The notes below the pieces were generated by a model. It worked only from the letters and a program-made list of their open reading frames with translations, was not told the DNA's origin and did no database searches. Source: JAUVZF01 sp964449275 (GTDB taxonomy: Bacteria > Planctomycetota > Phycisphaerae > FEN-1346). From it: a stretch of 16,373 nt of DNA. The DNA lies in the NCBI GenBank assembly GCA_964449275.1, contig CAYVAM010000083.1:1-16373 (forward strand). The letters are read 5' to 3'. Shown here one piece after another: positions 1-5,986 of the stretch (positions are counted from its first letter, which is position 1; each line of letters opens with the position of its first letter). The translations under genes and the position numbers were made by a program.

Positions 1-2
1 AC

Positions 3-473
3 TTCACGGTCGGCCGGCCCAGCTTCGCCAAGTACGCGCTGTTCACCAATGTCCACGAGCTCGCCGGCGGCGGCAACGTGTGGTTCACCGACAACACGCT
101 GTTCGACGGGCCGGTGCACACCAACCAGTACTTCCGCTTCTATCACAAGCCTTGGTTCGGCGGTCAGGTGACCAGCGCCGGCTGCGGGAACCCCGGCGCC
201 ACGGCGTGCAGCGGCTCGTCGGGCATGAATGGTGCGGAGTTCTACGGCGAGCGCAGCTTCATCAGCAACCCCGGCCCGCACCCGTCGTTCAGCAACAGCT
301 ACGGCACCCAGGCGCCGCAGCTCACTGCGGGCGTCGACTGGAGCAGCGCCTTCGTGCCCCTCCCCCAGAACTCGACCGACCAGTCGAGCGCGGCGCAAAA
401 CGGCGGCCTGTACTTCTCGTCCAGCATGGCGAGCGTCAAGATGTGGGCCGCCGACGGCAGCGGCAATCCCGTT
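3..473 (+). CDS. DUF4900-type (Deinococcota-like) protein, internal fragment
   Basis: The frame is open from the left edge and its true start lies outside the window. The readable segment includes NVWFTDNTLFDGPVHTNQ, then PWFGGQVTSAGC, then GVDWSSAFVPLPQN. I recognise this as the style of the DUF4900 domain found in large exported proteins of Deinococcus and relatives, often beside pilin-assembly genes; the function is unknown. Sense-looking protein stops around residue pattern ADGSGNPV, near base 473. The same frame stays open to a stop at 831-833, but that extension is low-complexity Arg/Val sequence and is exactly antisense to the beta-helix gene at 453-1268. I therefore end the gene at the apparent breakpoint. 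It is truncated at both ends, and it is unlike everything else in the window in both family and strand. Family assignment is from memory of the motif style, with moderate confidence. Confidence 0.6.
453..473. other. Breakpoint between two unrelated coding sequences
   Basis: Within these roughly 20 bases the + strand reads as the end of a DUF4900-like segment (DGSGNPV). The - strand reads as the start of a beta-helix domain (IQNGIAAV). To the left only the + frame makes sense protein, and to the right only the - frame does. Both genes are cut mid-domain, without stops or terminators. A short shared sequence at such a point suits either an assembly chimera or a microhomology-mediated rearrangement. 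Confidence 0.6.
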
Positions 474-1268
474 CTGAATCGTGGCAAAGTGGTCAACGCC
501 CCAGCCCGGCGTGGCGGGGGTGTAGTCGTCGTCAACGTAGAGCGTCTGCGCCGCCGCCTGGTACGCGGCCGTGTACGTCCCGTCGCTCTGCGGCTGGATT
601 GTATGAGACTGGCCGCCACCGTCGGTGCGGCTGTCGTCGGTGTACCCATCACCGGCTGCCGGCGGACTCGGGGTCCCAAGCGCGTGTGTCGATCCCTTGG
701 CCTGCGTGAAGGTGCGGTTCCCGGCGTCCCGGACACCGTCCACCTTCACGTTCGCGCCCTTGCCCGACGGAGACGCCGCACCCTTCACCGTTACAGTATC
801 GGCCTCATATTCTGCGACATAGGTCGTTGCTGAGGTTGGCGAAACCGTGTGCGTCCGGGCGCCGCCGTCACTCCAACGCTTGAAACGGTAACGGATGTCG
901 TTCACCGCGGCTCTGGCAGGACAACTGATGGTGTGCGATGCGCCTGTGATCCAGTATCCGGTCCACGAACCGGCGTAGGAGGCTCCGTTCAGCACCACGG
1001 ACAGACCCGGCGGATCTGTCCTGACCTCAACCGCACAGACAACCTTCTGCCGCGCATCGGCGGACGTCTTGAGCGCTCCGCCGGCCTTGGCGTCCTTGAG
1101 ATCCGCTTCGCGGGCCGCGTCGCCCGCAGCGCTGCCAATGCTCCGTGTGCGGCCGTCCGTGTCTGAATCGCCGTCGGCTGAAGCGCCGAGGGCGGCCGAA
1201 CACGCGACCAAGTTCACCAGCAGGCCAACCCTCAGGAGCAGCGCCAATCTACTCGTGTTGCCCACCAT
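453..1268 (-). CDS. Exported InlB-type repeat / right-handed beta-helix protein, 3'-truncated
   Basis: The start is ATG at 1268, preceded by TGGAGGG with a suitable spacer. The N-terminus is a signal peptide with a possible lipobox LVAC (Cys23), so a lipoprotein is plausible. Two divergent InlB B-repeat-like modules follow. One runs from about residue 70 to 155 and contains RYRFKRWSDGG and ARTHTVSPTSATTY. The second runs to about residue 245 and contains GYTDDSRTDGGGQSHTIQP. Then comes TLYVDDDYTPATPGWGVDHF followed by ATIQNGIAAV, the usual opening of planctomycete parallel beta-helix surface proteins. The beta-helix should continue for hundreds of residues, but sense protein ends at about base 453, where the + strand DUF4900-like fragment begins. 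The frame stays open past that point to the window edge without a stop, as antisense sequence. It is the last gene of the surface-protein cluster. Its substrate is unknown. Confidence 0.75.
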
Positions 1269-1375
1269 GGGAACCCTCCACAGAGCCGCAACGCCCGAAA
1301 CGGTCACCGCCACGTTGCGACGGGTCCTTTGCGCACGTGTATTCGCATCCGCTTTTACACATCTGGCGTGTATCT

Positions 1376-3064
1376 CTACTGCTTTCTTCGCCGAACGAGC
1401 GCCAGGCCTCCCAAAGCCAACAGGGAGAGCGTCGCAGGCTCGGGCGTGGGCAGTGGTGCGCCGCCGCCACAGGGCGCGCCTTCACTCAACACCCATGCCC
1501 GGTCGATCATGTCGTAGTCGTTCGAGTTGATGATGCCGTCGTAGTTGAAGTCGCCGACCGCATAGCGGAAACCGCCTTCCGGCACTCTCCCTTCATTGCT
1601 CCACAGCATCCAGGCCGTGTCGATCAGGTCGTAGTCGTTCGAGTTTATCACGCCGTCCAGGTTGGCGTCGCCGGTCCACCCGTACTTGATGAGGATGCTC
1701 GTCGGGTCCACCGGCACGCCTTCCAGGTGGGACAGACCGCCGACCTTCGGAGGGGAGGTCTCGCTGAGCGGGTCGTCGTTGGCGATGATGGCCAGGCCGG
1801 TCGTCAACTGCGAGTTGTCCCTGGCCTCGGCGCTCGTGATGCCCGTGCCTTCCCACAGGTTCGGGTAGCCGTCCGGCGGGTCGTCGGTATCGACGTTGTT
1901 GTAACCGTGCTCGATCAGGGCCACCAGGTCGTCGAACGGGCTTGCGCCGTCGGTGTAATTGATAATGAGGTTGTTGTCCGCGAGGTCGAGCGTACCCGTC
2001 GGGATCGGGCCGCCGGCGATGGTGAGGGTCTCCACGACGCTTGTGCCTGCGGCCGTTCCATCCGGCCGGACGGTCAGCGTGCCGCCGTCGCCGATCGAGA
2101 GGGCGCGTTGGCGGACGTGTGCGGCCGAGACCGTGGCGCCCGCCATCAGTTGGGTGACGCCCGACCCGTCCAGGTCGCCATAGAAGACGGCCGTCGCGCC
2201 GGCGTTGATAAGGTTGCCGTGGTTGGTGACCTGGCTGGTTTCGATCTCCAGGTTATCGAGTACGAGTCGGCCCCCCAGGTTTGTGATGCCGTTGGGAATG
2301 TTGAGGCGCGGGCCTACAGACCCGATCTGAGATTCCAACTCGACCCCGCCCCCGTTCTGCGCCCGGGTCGTGATGGAGTCCGCAACATACTCGCGGTCCT
2401 CCAGAAACCCGATGGTGATTTCAGCACTGCCGGCGTCGATCTCAACCTGAGACATCTCGGTTGGCTCGCCGGAGGGATCCCAGAAGCTCGCCTCGTCCCA
2501 CGGCCCCACGTTGGGACCGACCCACGTCTTATATCCGGGTCCCGATATGGTTCCGGGCACGGTGGTCAGCGTGAACGTTTCGCCGCCGCCGGCCACTTCG
2601 GTCGCCACGCCCGGTGTGGTTATATCAAAGGCAAGGCTGTATTGGCCCGAGGCGTCGGCCCAGACCTGGAGCGTTCCGAGGTTGCCCGTACTGGTGATGT
2701 CATTCGCGAACATTACGTTGTTGACGTAACTCCAGGCGTAATCCGGAAAGGGCGGGCGGTTGGTTACATCAATCCAGTCTGCAAGGAGCGGCCCCGGCGT
2801 GAAGGCGCCGATCTCCAGACCCGGGTCCGTAGCGCCGAAATTGAGCGTCAGGCCATCGACACCGGCGATGCCGCCGAGGGCCAGCGAGGTCAAGTCGATA
2901 TCGACCGAGATGGGCTCGCCGACGACGCCGGCCTGACCGTTCCCGGCGGCTATAGTAGCGGTCCCGGCATGAGCCCCCTCAGCAAGCAGCAGCGTAACCG
3001 CCAGCACACCCCACACCGCATAGATGATGCCCCTCATGGCACAATCCCTTTTCCGTTCTCTCAT
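1376..3064 (-). CDS. Cohesin-like/dockerin-like PEP-CTERM surface protein
   Basis: ATG at 3064 is chosen because GGGGAG lies just upstream. An ATG at 3037 and a GTG at 3079 are alternatives. Residues 1-33 form a signal peptide ending AHA. Residues about 34-175 resemble a cohesin-type beta-sandwich (GEPISVDIDLTS, IAGVDGLTLNF, GNLGTLQVWADASGQY). A repetitive, probably beta-helical region follows, beginning with WDEASFWDPSGEP. Two dockerin/EF-hand-like calcium repeats lie at about 465-486 (GDANLDGVINSNDYDLI) and 504-525 (GDFNYDGIINSNDYDMI). The last 24 residues are a PEP-CTERM sorting signal: PTPEPATL, a hydrophobic stretch, then RRRKQ. In this family the tail directs exosortase processing and surface attachment. 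The start lies 25 bases after the stop of the upstream dockerin gene, so co-transcription is likely. No catalytic motif was found. The cohesin call is by pattern only. Confidence 0.8.
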   Translation of the reverse strand: MRERKRDCAMRGIIYAVWGVLAVTLLLAEGAHAGTATIAAGNGQAGVVGEPISVDIDLTSLALGGIAGVDGLTLNFGATDPGLEIGAFTPGPLLADWIDVTNRPPFPDYAWSYVNNVMFANDITSTGNLGTLQVWADASGQYSLAFDITTPGVATEVAGGGETFTLTTVPGTISGPGYKTWVGPNVGPWDEASFWDPSGEPTEMSQVEIDAGSAEITIGFLEDREYVADSITTRAQNGGGVELESQIGSVGPRLNIPNGITNLGGRLVLDNLEIETSQVTNHGNLINAGATAVFYGDLDGSGVTQLMAGATVSAAHVRQRALSIGDGGTLTVRPDGTAAGTSVVETLTIAGGPIPTGTLDLADNNLIINYTDGASPFDDLVALIEHGYNNVDTDDPPDGYPNLWEGTGITSAEARDNSQLTTGLAIIANDDPLSETSPPKVGGLSHLEGVPVDPTSILIKYGWTGDANLDGVINSNDYDLIDTAWMLWSNEGRVPEGGFRYAVGDFNYDGIINSNDYDMIDRAWVLSEGAPCGGGAPLPTPEPATLSLLALGGLALVRRRKQ

Positions 3065-3089
3065 ATCCGAACTCCCCACAAGTTACGAA

Positions 3090-4043
3090 CTAATCCGCCA
3101 CCGTCTGGCCGTTGTTTGGCTGCCACATGGAGAAGTCCGTGATCGTTACCTGGGCGTCGCCGTTAAAGTCCGCCGACAGCCCTTCGCCCGTCTGCCCGTT
3201 CTGCGCCTTCCAGATGGAAAAGTCCGTGACCGTCACGCTGCCATCGCCGTTGGCATCGCCAAGCAGACGAACCGTCACGGTTCCGGCGCCCATGGCATCA
3301 TCCATAAACCATCCCCCGCCCCCCGAGCCTGCTTCGGCCATCACCTCGCAGGTAACGACATAGGGCATGGCGCCGGCGGCCGGGGCCTGGGGGGCCGCAT
3401 AGGTGACGGTCGTGTCGTTTCCCCCGCCGCCCGCAACAAGTTCCAGGGCCTTGCCGGTATGCGGATCGACCACGGCCTTCCAGTGGTAGGTGAAGTTGTG
3501 GTCGGGCGGCCATCCCGGCTCAGGAGTTGCCGCAACCGTGAAGGTGACGGTGTGACGCCCGTTCGTCTTGGCGCCGTCGTTCTCGTACATCCACGTCTGT
3601 GGCGCTGTGACGTCAACGTCAAAGTCGCCCCCGGTGACCGTCAGGCCAAGGGCGTCAGTGGCGGTCTTCCCGCCTGCCGAGACGGTGGCAGTTACCCTCC
3701 CGCTGGTATAATCACCCTCCACGGGCACATAGGGCAGGTTGAAACTCCAAGTGCCGTCCCGCTTGAGAACCGTCTGTAGCCGCATGGTGCCGTGGACCTC
3801 CTCCGTCTCGCCATCGAAGGTAATGTCCACCGTGGCGGGGGAGGGTCCTCCCACAATCGAGGTCGTTCCGGCCAGGGCGAGGGCACCGCCCTCCCCAACG
3901 ACGTTGCGGGATGCGGCCAACGTTATGTCCAGGTCCATCACAGGAGCGGGCGACGGTCCACTTACCGCGTATACCCAGAGCAGACCCCCGGAAGTACCCA
4001 GGACGGCGGCAGCCGTCCAACACATCAGAGCCCACTTGCTCAT
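3090..4043 (-). CDS. Exported Ig-like protein with C-terminal dockerin
   Basis: Start ATG 4043 has AGGAG seven bases upstream. The frame is open further upstream, but that part overlaps the preceding gene in a different frame and lacks sense. Residues 4-27 are a hydrophobic signal peptide or anchor. Residues about 40-138 form an Ig-like domain with the motif TTSIVGGPSPATVDITFDG. A second beta-sandwich segment spans about 140-255 (HTVTFTVAATPEPGW, FTYHWKAVVD). The last 58 residues hold two dockerin calcium-loop repeats, GDANGDGSVTVTDFSIWKAQ and ADFNGDAQVTITDFSMWQ. Dockerins bind cohesins or act as calcium-stabilised modules. The next gene downstream has a cohesin-like N-terminus, so an interaction is conceivable but unproven. 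The N-terminal Ig domain is clearly related to the protein encoded just upstream (4093-4554). There is no enzyme motif. A structural or adhesive role is inferred. Confidence 0.8.
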   Translation of the reverse strand: MSKWALMCWTAAAVLGTSGGLLWVYAVSGPSPAPVMDLDITLAASRNVVGEGGALALAGTTSIVGGPSPATVDITFDGETEEVHGTMRLQTVLKRDGTWSFNLPYVPVEGDYTSGRVTATVSAGGKTATDALGLTVTGGDFDVDVTAPQTWMYENDGAKTNGRHTVTFTVAATPEPGWPPDHNFTYHWKAVVDPHTGKALELVAGGGGNDTTVTYAAPQAPAAGAMPYVVTCEVMAEAGSGGGGWFMDDAMGAGTVTVRLLGDANGDGSVTVTDFSIWKAQNGQTGEGLSADFNGDAQVTITDFSMWQPNNGQTVAD

Positions 4044-4092
4044 CGCGTGTGTCTCCTGGCGAGCGAGGTCGAGGACCTTTGTCAGGTCCGCG

Positions 4093-4554
4093 TCATTCTC
4101 CCGGATTGATTGTGAAGGTAATCGTCTTTGTCTCGGAAACGCCCTCCGCTTCAGCCTTGAGTGTGAAGGAATACGTTCCCGGCGGCATGTCGCACCTGAA
4201 GGGGGGCGCCGTAAAGCCCCAGAGCCCGTTCTCATCAAGCGGCATCTCAAAACTGCCTTCACAAGAACCGCCGCCCGCCACGGGGGAGGTTATCGTGAAC
4301 GTCACCTGGGCCGGACCACCTACGATGGAGATGGTTCCGCCTGCGGTAACCACCTCGCCTACCGTCACGGGGTTCGGCGTGATCTTCGGCTCGATGTTGA
4401 TGGCGCTGACGGGGCTTCCGGATGCGGCGCCCGGCGCCCCGGCCACGATCATCTGCGGGGGGTTGAAAACGCCGGCCAGGAAGAAGGCGGCTGACGCAAC
4501 CAGGATGCCCGCGCAAATGCTGATCTTGCCGATTCTGCTGGAATGGATAGTCAT
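4093..4554 (-). CDS. Small exported Ig-like domain protein
   Basis: Start ATG 4554 has AAAGGAG seven bases upstream. The frame continues open to 4899, but that part lies in the untranslated leader and reads as low-quality Arg/Pro sequence. The product is 153 residues. Residues 10-30 form a hydrophobic export segment (ISICAGILVASAAFFLAGVF). Residues about 55-150 form a single Ig-like beta-sandwich containing GGTISIVGGPAQVTFTITSP and ending SETKTITFTI. Two cysteines (GGGSCEGSF and PPFRCDMPP) are placed so that they could form a disulfide. It shares the SIVGGP motif and layout with the next gene, which starts 49 bases downstream and adds a dockerin. The pair therefore looks like a duplication in which only one copy has the dockerin. 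It is the first gene after the strong promoter at 4888-4915. No specific family name is certain. Confidence 0.75.
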   Translation of the reverse strand: MTIHSSRIGKISICAGILVASAAFFLAGVFNPPQMIVAGAPGAASGSPVSAINIEPKITPNPVTVGEVVTAGGTISIVGGPAQVTFTITSPVAGGGSCEGSFEMPLDENGLWGFTAPPFRCDMPPGTYSFTLKAEAEGVSETKTITFTINPGE

Positions 4555-4881
4555 GCCAAGTCTCCTTTGGAACGCTTGCGGCACTGTGACGGCAATCCGG
4601 CGGTAGCGAGTTTCCGGCGAGCCCAACGGCCCACGCCGCAACGAAAAAGGGAGCGCCGTGTCGGCAGGCAGTCCGCCCGCCGATCCTGGACAGACCGGTC
4701 GAAAGAGCAACCAAGAGGAGCCATGCGCAGCACCCTCCCCTGGCTCTGCGAACCAACAGCGACCACGAACCTCCGCCTGCAAAAGGCACGGAACGATCGT
4801 AGCCGGAAACAACGGGAGGGAAGTTGCGCGATCGGCAACCGCGCCAACGGAGTGGATCCCCCCGTGGGGCCCCTCACCCGA
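4555..4881 (-). other. Long untranslated leader of the surface-protein cluster
   Basis: About 325 bases lie between the predicted transcription start and the first ATG, with no convincing coding frame. The - strand can form local hairpins, for example GCCT-TTTGC-AGGC around 4776-4790. I looked for cyclic-di-GMP, molybdopterin, cobalamin and other common riboswitch cores and recognised none. The ribosome-binding site AAAGGAG sits at the downstream end. Whether the leader is regulatory cannot be decided by eye. Confidence 0.4.
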
Positions 4882-4887
4882 TAGGAT

Positions 4888-4915
4888 AGTATAGCACACA
4901 ATCCCGACAAGTCAA
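4888..4915 (-). promoter_or_regulatory. Strong sigma-70-type promoter for the surface-protein cluster
   Basis: On the - strand, TTGACT (4910-4915) is followed by a 16-base spacer and TATACT (4888-4893), with TGC directly before the -10 box, giving an extended -10 element. Each hexamer matches the consensus at five of six positions. Transcription would begin near 4881, about 325 bases before the ATG at 4554. Confidence 0.7.
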
Positions 4916-4938
4916 GTGGAGGCATCCCCCGGGGTGCA

Positions 4939-5255
4939 TTAACGTCCTGGGGGCGCAGTCCTGTCGCCGGCCGTGAGGTTCCGGAAGTTCCTCATGCGGT
5001 GGAACGTCAAGTAGTTGGCGTCGTCGGGACGGGGTCCGGCACGTGCCAGCGATACGCCGTCGCAAACGGACCTTCGCAGATGGTGACGCCCCATCCCACC
5101 TCGCTTCGACGCCTCTCGATCCCGAAGTATACATGGCCCGGCCTCACCCTGCCAAGCGTCTCGTTGGACCGGCCCTTGCTCGAGTTGGCACGGCCCTCCC
5201 CGTACACGGAGGGCCGGTTGGACGCGGGGGTCTTCCTGCACATGAAGAACGTCAT
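4939..5255 (-). pseudogene. Possible decayed or frameshifted small gene
   Basis: From ATG 5255 the - strand reads MTFFMCRKTPASNRPSVYGE and later GHVYFGIERRR and GWGVTICEGPFATAYRWHVP. Codon third positions are almost all G or C, as in the real genes here. This frame stops at 5007-5009. Shifting frame near 5020 allows reading to continue as DDANYLTFHRMRNFRNLTAG to a stop at 4939, again with G/C-rich third positions. That pattern suits a gene with a single frameshift. There is no clear ribosome-binding site at 5255, and I do not recognise the family. A 9-bp inverted repeat (5191-5199 with 5208-5216) lies inside. It may instead be non-coding. Low confidence. Confidence 0.25.
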
Positions 5256-5398
5256 GGCCGGCTTGGCCAGGGCGGGGATTTGCGGACGCTCTGCGCGCGT
5301 CGCCGGCGGAGGAAGTGGCCCCACGGCGTACCCTTACGTGACGGATTCCAGGCCGTTCGTCCGGGCGCCTTCCGATGCCTGCCCCGCGCCGGAGCACA
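5256..5398. other. Intergenic, nothing recognised
   Basis: This stretch between the possible decayed gene and the stop of the ArsR-type regulator shows no convincing reading frame, terminator or repeat. Confidence 0.4.
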
Positions 5399-5677
5399 TT
5401 ACTTCGGCGTCAGATCCTTGAAGGCGGCGGCCAGAACTTTCAGGTTGGCCTTGTCCGTCGTGTAGACAACCGACTTGCCTCGGCGGAGGCCGTTCACCAA
5501 GCGGCCCATGCGCAGGATGCCGAGATGGTGACTGAGCGTCGGCTGTTTTATTTTCAGAGCCTTGCACAACGCGGCGACGTTCTTCGGGCCCTTGGCCAGC
5601 AGCACGAGAATGTTCAATCGCGTTGGCGAAGATAGCAGCGAGAAGCCCTGAGCCAGGTCACGCAAGCCAGTTTTCAT
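5399..5677 (-). CDS. ArsR/SmtB-type winged-helix transcriptional regulator
   Basis: ATG 5677 is preceded by AAAGGAGGTG, an almost perfect ribosome-binding site, so I prefer it to the upstream start at 5704. The 92-residue product is one winged helix-turn-helix domain. Helices 1-2 contain GFSLLSSPTRLNILVLLAKG. The recognition region is KIKQPTLSHHLGILRMGRLV, which carries the ArsR pattern 'P-T-L-S-H-H-L-G-I-L'. The beta-wing is GLRRGKSVVYTTD. The ELCVC metal-binding motif of true ArsR/SmtB sensors is absent: the corresponding position reads AALCKAL, with a single Cys. Arsenic or metal sensing is therefore not supported, and it may sense something else or act by dimer state alone. It is divergent from the FGE-like/sialidase gene at 5987, 309 bases away, which is the most likely neighbour target along with itself. 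The target is inferred. Confidence 0.85.
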   Translation of the reverse strand: MKTGLRDLAQGFSLLSSPTRLNILVLLAKGPKNVAALCKALKIKQPTLSHHLGILRMGRLVNGLRRGKSVVYTTDKANLKVLAAAFKDLTPK

Positions 5678-5785
5678 AAGACACCTCCTTTGCCGTACCG
5701 GCACATGATATAGCGACTGGGAACTCGGCTACAGTACGGCTCGGCGTTGCTGTTTTCAAGGACAAACCGAGTCAAAAGCACCATC

Positions 5786-5839
5786 GGGGATGGCAACAAA
5801 GAAAAAGGTTCCTGGAACCTTTTTCTTGGCCGCATCCCC
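5786..5839. repeat. Long palindrome (AAAAAGGTTCC-T-GGAACCTTTTT with outer arms)
   Basis: A perfect 14-bp inverted repeat, AAGAAAAAGGTTCC at 5799-5812 and GGAACCTTTTTCTT at 5814-5827, has a single central T. It is nested in a second pair of arms, GGGGATG (5786-5792) and CATCCCC (5833-5839). Either strand gives a stem followed by U-rich sequence, so it could end transcription. However, it sits between two divergent starts, where a terminator has no obvious use. It resembles dispersed palindromes of the 'AAAGGTNCCNGGNACCTTT' kind, which I recall from other genomes, including planctomycetes. Confidence 0.8.
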
Positions 5840-5986
5840 ACCATCGACACACGCAAAGCGCGGGCTCGCCTGGGAACACGGCGGCCAATGGAAGTATTCC
5901 ACCCCGGCCGCAGGGTCGATAGAATGCTGCCACCGGAAAGGACCTCCGGCCTGCGGTCCCAAGTGACTTACAAAGGAGACGCCGCC

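Noticed and set aside
1145..3142. Long + strand open frame of 665 codons
   Set aside because: It is antisense to the PEP-CTERM gene, whose protein shows a signal peptide, calcium repeats and sorting tail. High GC makes long antisense frames common here.
4555..4881. Cyclic-di-GMP or other known riboswitch in the leader
   Set aside because: Some GGAAACTCGC and GCTACCG pieces recall GEMM parts, but the core order and the GCAAAGCC segment are missing.
5747..5986. Upstream extension of the FGE-like/sialidase gene
   Set aside because: It is in frame but lacks sense, translates the palindrome, and would bury the clear signal peptide that starts at 5987.
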